Assembly (NCBI GenBank): GCA_021740785.1
Contig: JAIOZI010000015.1
Location: forward strand, 22,315 to 86,314
Source: Melioribacteraceae bacterium
Lineage (GTDB): Bacteria > Bacteroidota > Ignavibacteria > Ignavibacteriales > Melioribacteraceae
Direction of reading: 5' to 3'
Length of the DNA: 64,000 nt
Shown: piece after piece, positions 29,329-39,535 of the stretch
How the letters are laid out: each line of letters starts with the position of its first letter
Position numbering within the stretch: position 1 is the first letter of the stretch
The notes under the pieces: model-generated
Databases searched by the model: none
What the model was told of the DNA's origin: nothing
What the model saw: the letters and a program-made list of their open reading frames with translations, nothing else
Position numbers and translations under genes: made by a program

Positions 29329-29541
29329 TAATTTTGATGAATATAAGGCGCAATATCTCTTCCGATTTAACCGGAAGTTAGAGGTGTTCAATTTCTTTGA
29401 TTGTTAATATTTTTTCATCGTTTAAAATCAATAGGAATTGGAATGATGCTTTGTTGTAACGGTTTTATTCCCGGCGTGAACTTAATTGCTCCGTTGCCGT
29501 GTTTATAATTTAGATATATTGTCTGAAAATAATTGTGAGTT

Positions 29542-31290
29542 ATGGGAAATCTTGGTTCGTTAAAGAAATATTTTGTGCGATATAAAAGAAAGCTGGGTTT
29601 AGGAATTCTGTTTATATTGATTTCAAATTCCGCACAGGTTTACATCCCGTTGGTTTTGAAACAAGGAATTGATTCAATACAAAATGAAATTGATTATTCA
29701 GCGATTGCTCAATATGCTCTTTTAATATTGGGGGCATCCATCGTTGCCGGTGTGTTTCGATTTTTAATCCGCGAGACAATTATTGTTGTATCTCGTGAAA
29801 TTGAATTTGATCTTCGACAGGATTTTTGGGCGCATATTCAACGATTATCACTCCGGTACTTCCAAAATAATTCAACCGGGAATATTATGGCGCATGCAAC
29901 AAATGATATCAGCGCAGTGCGGATGTTTGTAGGTCCCGCAGTAATGTATTCGGTTGATACAGTAACAAAGTTTGTAATAATAATCGCAATAATTATTTCG
30001 ATGAGTCCATCTCTAACACTATATGCATTAATTCCGCTGCCGTTCCTTTCATATTTAGTATATAAGCTGAGTAAAAAGATTCACAAACTCTTTACCAAAA
30101 TTCAAGAAAAATTTTCCGAACTAACGACCAAAGCACAAGAAAATTTTGCGGGTATAAGGGTGATTAAATCTTACGTCCGCGAAGACAGTGAAATAAATTC
30201 GTTCACAAAATTGAGCAGAGAATACTTGGATCGCAACATGGATAAGGTACGTGTTCAAGCTTTATTCATGCCGATATTATTCATGATTACCGGCATTTCG
30301 GTTATCATTGTAATATGGCTCGGCGGCACAATGGTAATGGAAAATACACTTACGCTCGGAGAATTATCGGCGTTTGTTGTTTATCTTGGAATGTTAATCT
30401 GGCCCGTGATTGCATTCGGATGGGTAATTAACATCATTCAACAGGGTGATGCAAGTATGAAACGTTTGAATAGAATTCTGCATGAAGAAACTGATATCAA
30501 AGATTCGCAGAGAACAAAATATTCAATAAATTCAGTGCGGGGCAACATCGAGTTCAAAGATGTTACATTCAGGTATAAAGATGGTTTGCCGGAAGTATTA
30601 AACAAACTGAATTTTGGAATCCCGAGCGGTTCAACTGTTGCGATAATAGGGAAGACCGGAACCGGTAAAACATCTTTGGTCAACTTGATTCCCAGATTGT
30701 ATGATGTAACAGAAGGCAGTGTTAAGATTGACGGTACCGATGTGCGTGATATTCCGTTGAAAGTTTTAAGGCAGAGTATCGGACTAGTTACACAGGAGAC
30801 ATTCCTTTTCTCAGATACGCTGACGAACAACATCCTTTACGCTGCTAAAAATGCATCCGGCGAAATGGTATCAAAAGTTTCCGATATATCGCGCTTGTCC
30901 AAAGATGTCGAGGATTTTCCTAAAGGTTATGATACGATTCTGGGTGAACGGGGAATTACGTTATCGGGTGGACAAAAACAACGCACATGTTTAGCTCGTG
31001 CATTGGCAATAGATCCCAAAATCTTAATTCTCGATGATTCCTTTTCCGCTGTTGATACTAATACCGAAGAGGAGATACTCAGGGGATTAAAAGAATTTAT
31101 GAAAGATAGAACGAGTATAATTATAAGTCATAGAATTTCTACGGTAAAAGATGCCGACCAAATACTTGTCCTTGACGAAGGTATAATTAAAGAGAAAGGT
31201 ACGCATGAAGAACTTGTTTCATTAGGCGGAATCTATGCCGAGTTGCATTACAAACAATTACTTGAAGAAGAGTTGAAAGAATTAAACTAA
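29542..31290 (+). CDS. ABC exporter subunit 1 (degenerate catalytic glutamate)
   Basis: This 582-residue half-transporter has six membrane helices (residues 1-300) fused to an ATPase. Walker A is GKTGTGKTS and the signature is the canonical LSGGQKQR. Walker B ends in LDDS, so the catalytic glutamate is replaced by aspartate. The next gene, seven bases on, encodes a partner with the opposite defect, which fits a heterodimeric type IV exporter like TM287/288 or BmrCD. The substrate (drug, lipid or peptide) is unknown. Confidence 0.9.
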   Translation: MGNLGSLKKYFVRYKRKLGLGILFILISNSAQVYIPLVLKQGIDSIQNEIDYSAIAQYALLILGASIVAGVFRFLIRETIIVVSREIEFDLRQDFWAHIQRLSLRYFQNNSTGNIMAHATNDISAVRMFVGPAVMYSVDTVTKFVIIIAIIISMSPSLTLYALIPLPFLSYLVYKLSKKIHKLFTKIQEKFSELTTKAQENFAGIRVIKSYVREDSEINSFTKLSREYLDRNMDKVRVQALFMPILFMITGISVIIVIWLGGTMVMENTLTLGELSAFVVYLGMLIWPVIAFGWVINIIQQGDASMKRLNRILHEETDIKDSQRTKYSINSVRGNIEFKDVTFRYKDGLPEVLNKLNFGIPSGSTVAIIGKTGTGKTSLVNLIPRLYDVTEGSVKIDGTDVRDIPLKVLRQSIGLVTQETFLFSDTLTNNILYAAKNASGEMVSKVSDISRLSKDVEDFPKGYDTILGERGITLSGGQKQRTCLARALAIDPKILILDDSFSAVDTNTEEEILRGLKEFMKDRTSIIISHRISTVKDADQILVLDEGIIKEKGTHEELVSLGGIYAELHYKQLLEEELKELN

Positions 31291-31297
31291 GTTCAAT

Positions 31298-33082
31298 ATG
31301 AGTAAGATGCCCGAAGAAGAAATACTAGGTAAAGCGTACGATTCAAAATTGATGAAACGGCTGCTCGGATATGTAAAACCATATACCAAGTATGTTGTTA
31401 TTGCCATACTGTTGAATATTGTTGTCGCAGCGCTCGGTCCTTTACGCCCGTATTTAACAAAGATTGCAATAGATGATAGTATTGTAAATAAAGATTATGA
31501 TGGATTAGCATTGATAGTTGCGCTTCTATTCGGTTCATTGCTGTTTCAATCTGTGATTCAATATTTTCTTACTTACTTTACTCAATTAATGGGACAAAAA
31601 ATAATTTTTGATCTTCGAGTAAAGCTATTTGCTCATGTTGAAAGACTGTCTTTAAAGTTTTTTGATAAAACTCCTGTCGGGAGATTAGTTACTCGTGTAA
31701 CAAATGATGTTGAAGCATTGAACGAGCTATTCGCTTCCGGTATCGTGATGGTGTTCAGCGATATCTTTATCATTGTGTGGATATTAATATTTATGTTTTC
31801 GATGTCATGGGATCTTTCACTTGTAACAATGTCAGTCCTGCCGTTTTTGGTTTACGGTACATTTCTATTCCGCAAAAAAGTTAGAGAAGCTTACCGTGAT
31901 GTACGTTATCATCTCGCCCGTTTAAATTCCTACATGCAGGAACACATTACGGGGATGAATATTGTGCAGGTCTTTTCTAAAGAAGATGATGAATTAAAAA
32001 AGTTTTCGGGAATAAATGCCGATCATAAAAAGGCAAATGTTGATTCAATTTTTTATTATGCTATATTTTTCCCATCAGTTGAGATCCTTAGTTCTGCTGC
32101 CTTTGCATTAATCATTTGGTATGGCGGCGGGCAGGTTATTCAAGAATCGATGACGATTGGTGTTCTCTTTGCATTTATTCAATTTACAGAAATGTTCTTC
32201 CGTCCTATTCGAGACCTTTCAGAAAAATATAATATTATGCAGACGGCAATGGCTTCATCGGAAAGGATATTTAAGCTGTTGGATAACAAATCAATAATTG
32301 AAGAACCTGAAGTGCCGAAGAGACCTTCGGAAATTAATGGTGAAGTTGAGTTTGTAAATGTTTGGCATGAATATAACCAAGATGAGCCGGTACTTAAAAA
32401 TGTTTCATTCAAGATCAATCCCGGGGAAACCGTTGCTATTGTTGGCGCAACGGGCGCAGGTAAAACTTCTATGATAAATATTTTGTCACGGTTTTATGAT
32501 ATAAAATCCGGAACAATTAAAGTTGATGGAGTTGATATCAAAGAAATGGACACTGCAGAACTTCGTGAAAAAATATCTATCGTGCTGCAGGACGTCGTTT
32601 TATTTTCCGGAACAATCAGATCGAATATCAATCTTGATAATGAACAAATCACCGATGATGTTGTAATGAAATCAGCTCATACAGTTGGAGCGGATGTATT
32701 TATAGACAAACTTCCAGCAAAATATTCTGAGAGAGTGCAGGAAAAAGGATCCACTTTAAGTGTAGGACAGAAGCAGTTGATTTCATTCGCAAGAGCTCTT
32801 GCTTATAATCCGCAAATTCTTATTTTAGATGAAGCAACTTCAAGCGTGGATACGGAAACTGAAATTCTAATTCAGCAGGCAATTGAAAAGCTGCTGGTTG
32901 GGCGTACATCAATTGTAATAGCACATAGATTATCAACAATACAAAATGCCGATAAAATTATTGTGATGCACAAAGGAGAAATTAGGGAAACGGGAACCCA
33001 CCAAGAACTTCTGGCTAAGAAGGGCATCTATTTTAAACTGTACCAACTTCAATATAAAGACCAGGAAATTACAACTCCATAA
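31298..33082 (+). CDS. ABC exporter subunit 2 (degenerate signature motif)
   Basis: This 594-residue half-transporter has six membrane helices and an ATPase with Walker A GATGAGKTS and an intact Walker B (LDEATSSVD), but an altered signature (LSVGQKQ). In the heterodimer, the intact Walker B pairs with the LSGGQ of subunit 1 in the active site. The LDD Walker B of subunit 1 pairs with LSVGQ in the degenerate site. It follows subunit 1 closely, and fbp starts 16 bases after it. Confidence 0.9.
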   Translation: MSKMPEEEILGKAYDSKLMKRLLGYVKPYTKYVVIAILLNIVVAALGPLRPYLTKIAIDDSIVNKDYDGLALIVALLFGSLLFQSVIQYFLTYFTQLMGQKIIFDLRVKLFAHVERLSLKFFDKTPVGRLVTRVTNDVEALNELFASGIVMVFSDIFIIVWILIFMFSMSWDLSLVTMSVLPFLVYGTFLFRKKVREAYRDVRYHLARLNSYMQEHITGMNIVQVFSKEDDELKKFSGINADHKKANVDSIFYYAIFFPSVEILSSAAFALIIWYGGGQVIQESMTIGVLFAFIQFTEMFFRPIRDLSEKYNIMQTAMASSERIFKLLDNKSIIEEPEVPKRPSEINGEVEFVNVWHEYNQDEPVLKNVSFKINPGETVAIVGATGAGKTSMINILSRFYDIKSGTIKVDGVDIKEMDTAELREKISIVLQDVVLFSGTIRSNINLDNEQITDDVVMKSAHTVGADVFIDKLPAKYSERVQEKGSTLSVGQKQLISFARALAYNPQILILDEATSSVDTETEILIQQAIEKLLVGRTSIVIAHRLSTIQNADKIIVMHKGEIRETGTHQELLAKKGIYFKLYQLQYKDQEITTP

Positions 33083-33098
33083 AATAAGGAGCACCGTT

Positions 33099-34124
33099 AT
33101 GCAAAGACGATTTATGACCCTGCCCCGGCATATTCAAGAAGGTGAGAAACTTCATCCGGAGGCAACGGGCGAACTATCTGCAATTCTTAATCAAATGGGA
33201 CTTGCAGCAAAAGTAATCTCTTTGGAAGTTAATAAAGCCGGACTTGTTGATATAATCGGGTTTACGGGCGATAAAAATGTTCATGGCGAACAGGTAAAAA
33301 AACTTGATATGTTTGCTCATGATATTATCATCCGTGCACTTGATCATACAGGTCACTTCTGTGTTATGGCATCCGAAGAAGAAGAGGATATTATTCACAT
33401 CCCGGAGAAACATAAAATCGGGAAGTATGTGATTTTATTCGATCCGCTGGATGGTTCGTCAAATATTGATGCAAACGTAAGCATCGGGACAATTTTTTCA
33501 GTATATAAACGTATTACTCCTGATGACGGACAACCGGGCACTTTAGAAGATTGTCTGCAGCCGGGAGTTAAACAAGTAGCCGCGGGTTATATTGTTTACG
33601 GGTCGAGTACAATTTTTGTTTACACTGCCGGTCACGGAGTTCACGGTTTTACTCTCGATCCTGCATTCGGTGAATTTCTACTTTCACATGAAAATATTGA
33701 GAGTCCCCCGGTTGGAAATATCTATAGTCTCAATGAAGGAAATTATAAATACTGGCACCCGGGACTAAAAAAATACATTAAACATCTTCAGGCGTGGGAT
33801 AATTCCAAAAAACCGTATAAAGCAAGATACATCGGTTCGATGGTTGCCGATATTCATCGCAATTTATTTTACGGAGGTATATTCATGTATCCTGGTGATA
33901 AAAGAAATCCCAACGGTAAATTGAGATTAATGTACGAATGCAATCCGATGGCATTTATTGTTGAATCTGCGGGAGGGAAAGCAACCGATGGAAATGGTAA
34001 AAGAATTCTTGAATATCAACCTAATGATCTGCATCAAAGAGTTCCGATTTATATCGGAAGTAAAGAGGATGTAGAATTGGTTGAAAAATTTATTAGCGAA
34101 GAAGAAGTGGTAGAGAAAGATTAA
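33099..34124 (+). CDS. fbp: Fructose-1,6-bisphosphatase class I
   Basis: This gluconeogenic enzyme has 341 residues and clear class I motifs: the metal site FDPLDGSSNIDANVSIGT, the glutamates in SEEEE, and the sugar-phosphate site SLNEGNYKYW with ARYIGSMVADIHRNLFYGG. An AAGGAG site precedes the ATG. A strong hairpin lies just after the stop. Confidence 0.97.
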   Translation: MQRRFMTLPRHIQEGEKLHPEATGELSAILNQMGLAAKVISLEVNKAGLVDIIGFTGDKNVHGEQVKKLDMFAHDIIIRALDHTGHFCVMASEEEEDIIHIPEKHKIGKYVILFDPLDGSSNIDANVSIGTIFSVYKRITPDDGQPGTLEDCLQPGVKQVAAGYIVYGSSTIFVYTAGHGVHGFTLDPAFGEFLLSHENIESPPVGNIYSLNEGNYKYWHPGLKKYIKHLQAWDNSKKPYKARYIGSMVADIHRNLFYGGIFMYPGDKRNPNGKLRLMYECNPMAFIVESAGGKATDGNGKRILEYQPNDLHQRVPIYIGSKEDVELVEKFISEEEVVEKD

Positions 34125-34131
34125 TTTTTTT

Positions 34132-34159
34132 CGGAGGTGAATCAATTGGTTCGCCTCCG
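34132..34159 (+). terminator. Rho-independent terminator of fbp (and the ABC pair)
   Basis: CGGAGGTGAA pairs with TTCGCCTCCG (one G-T wobble) around an eight-base loop, starting seven bases after the fbp stop and followed by a T-rich stretch. Confidence 0.8.
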
Positions 34160-34313
34160 TTTATTTGTCTCTACTAGCCGACTAAATTATATGTCCCTTG
34201 TCTCTCCCCACAGACAGTTCCTAAAGTAATTTTTGATTTTTTATCCAAATCAACAGTTTTTCTAATGGCACCCTTTTTGTCAAAAATCTATATTACTTCA
34301 TAAGGGGACTGAC

Positions 34314-35576
34314 ATGAAAAAGATTCTATTAATACTAATTTCGTTATTTGTTTTTACCGGTATCAATGCGCAATGGACGCAAGTGAACACCGGCTTATCA
34401 AATCTTCAAGTTACATCTATGTTTGCCTACCTCGATACAATTATGATTGGAACTAACGGAGGAGGAATATTTAAATCTCTTGACAATGGTAATTCATGGA
34501 GTAGTATTAACGGTGATTTACCGAATACCAACATAAAAGATATCCGCGGAGGTGGAGGCAGTAAAGTTATTTGGGTGTCGACTTCTGACGGCGCCTATTT
34601 TACAACTGATCATTCGAGTTATACTCAAGCTTCTGCGGGTCTGCCAACAACCGATATTAATTATTACTGGATTGGAAGCGGCGACGGTGACACTGATTGG
34701 GCAATCGGAACAAACGGGAATGGTGTGTTTACCTCCGACGATTTATATGGACCATGGGCGGAAAGAAATACTGGACTTAGCGGTGATGCACTTATCATCA
34801 ATGATATAACCGGCTACAATGACGACGATGTTGATTATGCTGCTATCGCTACAAATAATGGAGTTTTTTATTCGACTGATTCAATGCGGACCTGGGTAGA
34901 CATATCAGGCAGCCTAACTGGCGGTCAGCTTAAGGTAAACAGATTGATGGTGATTAGCTTTTTTATACTAGCTGCTACAGATGATGGATACTATGCAACA
35001 ACGAATTACGGTGAAACCTGGATTGACGGAATCACGGGTGAACAGATGAATTTAATCGGAGTTTCTTATCCCGGTCCGGGCGGATTCTATTACCTGATGG
35101 GAGAAAATGCATACTATTCACTCGATCTTTCTACTTGGAGCCCGATTGACTTAACCGGAGTTTCAGGCGGATACATTACAGCAACTGCCGTATCTTCCAA
35201 TTATTTGTATATAGGCACGGAAACCGGGGGAGCCTTTAGAAGAGAACTGGATCAAATAACTGACGTAAAAGAAATCGTAGATAATACTCTACCTGAGAAT
35301 TTTATATTGAAACAGAATTATCCCAATCCATTCAATCCATCAACAAAAATTGAATTTAGTATAGCTCCGAATAAACATAATAAAAAAGGTGTTCAAACCT
35401 TGCTTGTTGTATATGATATCCTGGGCAAAAAAATAAAAACACTTATAAATAAGAATTTGCAGCCCGGAAATTATTCAATAGATTTTGATGCTGCCGGATT
35501 AACAAGCGGAGTTTATTTCTACACACTTTATGCAGGTGATTTTTCTCAATCGAACAAAATGATTTTAACTAAATAA
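34314..35576 (+). CDS. Secreted beta-propeller protein with type IX sorting domain
   Basis: This 420-residue protein starts with a signal peptide (MKKILLILISLFVFTGINAQ). BNR/sortilin-like propeller repeats follow (SLDNGNSWSS, YSTDSMRTWVD, ATTNYGETWID), and it ends with a type A sorting domain (NYPNPFNPSTKIEFSI, then GVYFYTLYAGDFSQSNKMILTK). It is probably exported by T9SS and attached to the cell surface or released. The ligand or enzymatic role cannot be read. Confidence 0.88.
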   Translation: MKKILLILISLFVFTGINAQWTQVNTGLSNLQVTSMFAYLDTIMIGTNGGGIFKSLDNGNSWSSINGDLPNTNIKDIRGGGGSKVIWVSTSDGAYFTTDHSSYTQASAGLPTTDINYYWIGSGDGDTDWAIGTNGNGVFTSDDLYGPWAERNTGLSGDALIINDITGYNDDDVDYAAIATNNGVFYSTDSMRTWVDISGSLTGGQLKVNRLMVISFFILAATDDGYYATTNYGETWIDGITGEQMNLIGVSYPGPGGFYYLMGENAYYSLDLSTWSPIDLTGVSGGYITATAVSSNYLYIGTETGGAFRRELDQITDVKEIVDNTLPENFILKQNYPNPFNPSTKIEFSIAPNKHNKKGVQTLLVVYDILGKKIKTLINKNLQPGNYSIDFDAAGLTSGVYFYTLYAGDFSQSNKMILTK

Positions 35577-35581
35577 ACTGT

Positions 35582-35608
35582 CGGAGAGTATTTTCTGAAT
35601 ACTCTCCG
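35582..35608. terminator. Bidirectional terminator between the T9SS protein and panD
   Basis: A perfect 11-bp stem (CGGAGAGTATT with AATACTCTCCG) has a five-base loop between convergent genes. It sits two bases before the panD stop and is flanked by T-rich sequence on the downstream side and A-rich sequence on the other, which suits both directions. Confidence 0.85.
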
Positions 35609-35609
35609 C

Positions 35610-35960
35610 TTATTTTATTTCCATTTTCGAGTTTTCTTTATTAACAAATACCAAAACCGGTTTGTGTTGTTTTGCTTCATCAGGAGTATAGTTTGCATAA
35701 CTTGCAATTATTACCAAATCACCCTTATGAACCAATCTCGCAGCAGCTCCATTTAAACTCATCTCTCCTTTTTTACCGGGTATTACATAAGTCGAAAATC
35801 TTTCACCATTATTGATATTATAAATATCTACCTTCTCAAATTCGTGAAGACTGGCTTCTTTTATCAATTCTGTATCAATTGCAATTGATCCTTCATAATT
35901 CAAATCAGAATCTGTTACAGTTGCCCTGTGAATTTTTGATTTAAGCAAAGTAACCTGCAT
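35610..35960 (-). CDS. panD: Aspartate 1-decarboxylase
   Basis: PanD makes beta-alanine. The 116-residue pro-enzyme has the self-cleavage site Gly24-Ser25 in [10 protein letters not shown], where Ser25 becomes the pyruvoyl group, and the [12 protein letters not shown] and [15 protein letters not shown] motifs. It is the last gene of the pan/coa operon and starts directly next to the coaX stop. Confidence 0.96.
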   Translation of the reverse strand: MQVTLLKSKIHRATVTDSDLNYEGSIAIDTELIKEASLHEFEKVDIYNINNGERFSTYVIPGKKGEMSLNGAAARLVHKGDLVIIASYANYTPDEAKQHKPVLVFVNKENSKMEIK

Positions 35961-36749
35961 TTAAACCTCTATTACTTGTTTTACATTCATATTTATTGCA
36001 AGATTAAGTCCCTGCAGAACTAAGGTTGGAATTATTACATCAAATAATCCGGCATCTTCGAATAATCTTGAAAACCCGCCTGTTCCGATTATCAAAGGTT
36101 TTTCATCGTTGAAAGCTTCATCAGTAATTCTTTTTTCAAGTTCTTTAATCATTCCTATCTGTCCATAATATAAACCCGATTGTATTGATTCAACAGTTGA
36201 TCTGCCGACTACTTCATCAACTCTTTTTATTTCAACGACAGGTAATTGCGATGTGCTTTTCTCAAGTGTCTCCATTGAAATTCTAATGCCGGGTAGAATG
36301 ATGCCTCCCAGATATTCCTTTTGTTTTGAAATCACACAGAAAGTAGTAGCTGTCCCGAAATCGACAACTATTAAATTTTTGTCCGGGTATAGATTAGTCG
36401 CTGCAATTGCATTTGCAATCCTATCGGTTCCAACCTCAAGCGGATTCCGGTATTTAATTTTCAACCCGGTCTTTACTCCCGGTTTTAAAATAAAGGGATC
36501 GATATTAAAATATTTCAAACAACCATTTCGTAAAGAATGCACTTTGTCGGGAACAACACTGCAGATTGATACCTGCTTAATTGATACCGGGTCGACTCCA
36601 TTTTCCCTTAATACACTTTTTAAGAAAATTCCAATTTCATCTGATGAAAACTGCTCGCGGGATGTTTTTCTAAATTGCAGAGTTAACTTATTTGCATTAA
36701 ATACGCCGCCGTAAATTTGTGTGTTGCCTACATCAAGACATAAAATCAT
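35961..36749 (-). CDS. coaX: Type III pantothenate kinase
   Basis: CoaX performs the first step of CoA synthesis from pantothenate. The 262-residue protein has [12 protein letters not shown] at the start, [11 protein letters not shown] in the middle, [13 protein letters not shown] for ATP/pantothenate binding, and [11 protein letters not shown]. No CoaA-type kinase is seen, so CoaX probably serves alone. Confidence 0.95.
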   Translation of the reverse strand: MILCLDVGNTQIYGGVFNANKLTLQFRKTSREQFSSDEIGIFLKSVLRENGVDPVSIKQVSICSVVPDKVHSLRNGCLKYFNIDPFILKPGVKTGLKIKYRNPLEVGTDRIANAIAATNLYPDKNLIVVDFGTATTFCVISKQKEYLGGIILPGIRISMETLEKSTSQLPVVEIKRVDEVVGRSTVESIQSGLYYGQIGMIKELEKRITDEAFNDEKPLIIGTGGFSRLFEDAGLFDVIIPTLVLQGLNLAINMNVKQVIEV

Positions 36750-36777
36750 TTCGTTTTCCTCTTTGCTAAAATTCGCT

Positions 36778-37998
36778 TCATTTATTTTTTTGTATTAGTC
36801 CAACTATTTTATTACCCAGCTCTCCGGATGTTTTAACGGTATCTATTAAAAATTTTTCCTTGTAGATTCCGAAAGATGTTTGTGTGTTATTCATCCTGCT
36901 TTTTAAGTCATTATGAATTATATAATCGGATTTGGATTGCCGGAACTGTTTTTCGATAACCGGTTCAATATTACCGCCGTTAGTAAACTTGAATGAGAAC
37001 AGCAATAGATTTTTATTAATCGAATAATCTTTAATGCGATCAACTATTTTATAATTCGGTTTCATAACTAAAGAAATTTCTTCAACTGAGGATGTTATTT
37101 TTTCTTTAAGCGGTATCGATTTTGTTTCTCCATTTAGTATTAGCTGGGACACGGAAAAATCGCTTACTGCTGCGAGATGAATAACTGCATTAAAATTATT
37201 TTTCAGTTCACTTTGAATGAGTGAGTCAAGGTTTCTAAAATCAGAAAACTCAATTTTTCTGCAAACTCCGGCGGGTAAAGCAGCATCAATGGAGTGGAGA
37301 TAAGTAATATCATAACCGGATTTAATCAGAGCATCCGCAATCACAGCGCCTGTTTTGCCTGTACTTAAGTTCGATAAATACCTGACACCATCAATATTTT
37401 CCCTGGTTCCCCCGGATGTAATTAACACTTTGATTCCGTTTGAATGCAGCATTGTATTTTGTTTTAACAGTGATTCAATCCGCTCGAAAATCATATCAGG
37501 ATCAAGTAGTTTACCTTTACCTATATCTCCGCATGCCAAATGTCCTGAAGCAGTAGGTAAAATTATAACTCCCCAAGATCTTAGTTTATTCAGAGCATCA
37601 GTCGTAGCCGGATGTTGATACATATTTGTATTCATTGCCGGTGCGATCAAATATGGTTTGCTCCAATCATGTGCAAGGAACAATGAAGTCAATAAATTAT
37701 CGCCAATGCCGGCTGATAATTTATTAATTGTATTTGCTGAAGCAGGCGCTAGCACAACAATATCAGCCCACTTTACCAGGTTAATATGACTCATCATTTC
37801 GCCATCGGCAAATGAATCTGTCATGACAGGTTTCCCGGTTAATCCTTCCAAAGTTGCCTTCCCGATAAATCTCAGGGCGGATTCTGTTGCAACAGTTTGC
37901 ACTTCAAAACCGTTTTGAACTAATTTCGAAATTAGATATGCGCTTTTATAAGCAGCGATCGATCCGCTGATTTTTAATAGGATTTTATTTTTTAACAT
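36778..37998 (-). CDS. coaBC: Bifunctional phosphopantothenoylcysteine synthetase/decarboxylase
   Basis: This 406-residue fusion starts with a CoaC flavoprotein domain ([27 protein letters not shown], catalytic cysteine in [11 protein letters not shown]). A CoaB synthetase domain follows ([25 protein letters not shown]). The start overlaps the panC end by 14 bases. It joins 4'-phosphopantothenate with cysteine and decarboxylates the product. Confidence 0.96.
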   Translation of the reverse strand: MLKNKILLKISGSIAAYKSAYLISKLVQNGFEVQTVATESALRFIGKATLEGLTGKPVMTDSFADGEMMSHINLVKWADIVVLAPASANTINKLSAGIGDNLLTSLFLAHDWSKPYLIAPAMNTNMYQHPATTDALNKLRSWGVIILPTASGHLACGDIGKGKLLDPDMIFERIESLLKQNTMLHSNGIKVLITSGGTRENIDGVRYLSNLSTGKTGAVIADALIKSGYDITYLHSIDAALPAGVCRKIEFSDFRNLDSLIQSELKNNFNAVIHLAAVSDFSVSQLILNGETKSIPLKEKITSSVEEISLVMKPNYKIVDRIKDYSINKNLLLFSFKFTNGGNIEPVIEKQFRQSKSDYIIHNDLKSRMNNTQTSFGIYKEKFLIDTVKTSGELGNKIVGLIQKNK

Positions 37999-38746
37999 TA
38001 TCTATCAACCTCACTCTACCAAGGTGAACAGCGCCGAATCTCCTTCCGTTCATATCTTCGATGTAATCAACCTTGAAGCCGGCATAATTTAATTCACTCT
38101 TGATCTCTTCTATTGGAAAATCCGATTTTAACAACTCCGGAAATTTTACCGCAATTTTTCTTTCTTCCGGGGTCAACATTTCATTTCGCGAACTGTGTGC
38201 AAGTCCGTCTGCAGCACGAATAGTTTGACAAGGAATTATTTCCGTTTTTATAAAAAATGCTTCCGCCATTCCTTTAATCAAAAGATATTGCTGGTAGTCC
38301 TTCTCACCGAAATATGCATTATCCGCTTCAATAATATTCAGCAGTTTCATTACCACAGTAAGTACGCCGTCAAAGTGCCCTGGTCGGTGCTTACCGCAAA
38401 GTTTCCCGCTCAAATTATTCTCAATAACTTTATAGTTATAATTATCGTTATAAATTTCTTCATAGCCGGGATAAAATATGAAATCAACATTACGGCTTTT
38501 CAACAATTCTAAATCCTTATCAAATGTTTTCGGATAATTCTGCAAATCACTTTTATCGTTGAATTGTGTTGGATTGATAAAAATGCTGAACACTGTAATT
38601 CTATTTTCGAGTACACTTCGTTCCACAAGTGAAAGATGACCTTCATGGAGCGCGCCCATTGTCGGAACAAATCCAATGGTTGTTTCCTTAAGATCATTCT
38701 TTAATAATGATTTCCATTCCGGAACATTCTTGATAATCTGAATCAT
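37985..38746 (-). CDS. panC: Pantothenate synthetase
   Basis: PanC joins pantoate and beta-alanine using ATP. The 253-residue protein has PTMGALHEGHLSLV (HIGH-like), IFINPTQF, RPGHFDGVLTVVMKLLNI and the KMSKS-like ending SSRNEML. It is a little shorter than the E. coli protein but has all motifs. The gene starts at the base after the panB stop. Confidence 0.96.
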   Translation of the reverse strand: MIQIIKNVPEWKSLLKNDLKETTIGFVPTMGALHEGHLSLVERSVLENRITVFSIFINPTQFNDKSDLQNYPKTFDKDLELLKSRNVDFIFYPGYEEIYNDNYNYKVIENNLSGKLCGKHRPGHFDGVLTVVMKLLNIIEADNAYFGEKDYQQYLLIKGMAEAFFIKTEIIPCQTIRAADGLAHSSRNEMLTPEERKIAVKFPELLKSDFPIEEIKSELNYAGFKVDYIEDMNGRRFGAVHLGRVRLIDNVKK

Positions 38747-39535
38747 TTAATAACTCTCTTTACCATTAGGAAATTTTGAATTTTTCACATCATCATCATA
38801 TTGATTAACAGCATCTTTTATTAATTGAAATCCATTGAGATATTTTCTCAGGAATTTCGGTTTAAATTCGTCATCCATTCCCAGCAAATCATGTAATACC
38901 AGAACCTGGCCTGACGTATGCGGTCCCGCCCCGATTCCAATTGTTGGAATCGATATTATTTCCGTAATATTTCTTGCCAACTCCGCCGGTACGAGTTCAA
39001 GAACAACTGAAAAACAACCGGCTTCCTCCAATAGCTTGGCGTCATTTATAATTTTCTGTGCCGCACCATTTTCTTTACCCTGCAGTTTGAATCCCCCAAG
39101 CTGATTCACCGATTGCGGGGTTAATCCGAGATGTCCCATAACCGGAACACCCGATTTCACCAGGTATTCAATCGATTCCAGGTTTCCATCGGCTCCTTCG
39201 ATTTTAACGGCGTTTGCTCCCGCTTTCATGATTGTATCAACATTTTCAACTAGTTGATCGATTCCTTTTTTATGCGCGAGAAACGGCATATCCCCGATTA
39301 TCAGTTTGTTTTTTATTCCGCGTTTTACTGCATTAATGTGGAAAGCCATCATTTCAATATCTGCGTTAACTGTTGTTTCATAGCCATGCATCACCATTGC
39401 TGCGCTGTCGCCGACAAGCACAGCATCGATGTTTGTTTTATCAAGAATTTTTGCCGACCAATAATCATAACAGGTTACCACCGAAATTTTCTTATTGTCA
39501 TTCTTCATTTTTGCAAATTCTTTTACACTGTTCAT
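38747..39535 (-). CDS. panB: 3-methyl-2-oxobutanoate hydroxymethyltransferase
   Basis: PanB makes ketopantoate. The ATG at 39535 (GGAAGAAG upstream) overlaps the preceding stop by four bases (ATGA) and gives 262 residues. Motifs include VVTCYDYWSAKIL, VLVGDSAAMVMHGY, GDMPFLAHK, KIEG and GHLGLTPQSVNQLGG. A TTG four codons upstream is less likely. Confidence 0.96.
   Translation of the reverse strand: MNSVKEFAKMKNDNKKISVVTCYDYWSAKILDKTNIDAVLVGDSAAMVMHGYETTVNADIEMMAFHINAVKRGIKNKLIIGDMPFLAHKKGIDQLVENVDTIMKAGANAVKIEGADGNLESIEYLVKSGVPVMGHLGLTPQSVNQLGGFKLQGKENGAAQKIINDAKLLEEAGCFSVVLELVPAELARNITEIISIPTIGIGAGPHTSGQVLVLHDLLGMDDEFKPKFLRKYLNGFQLIKDAVNQYDDDVKNSKFPNGKESY

Noticed and set aside
29359..29377. 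CTTCCG/CGGAAG hairpin after serS as a terminator
   Set aside because: Stem of only six pairs, and no T-run follows.
34314..35576. Photosystem II stability factor (Ycf48-like) annotation for the T9SS propeller protein
   Set aside because: The BNR-type repeats give generic similarity only; the signal peptide and sorting domain show a secreted protein.
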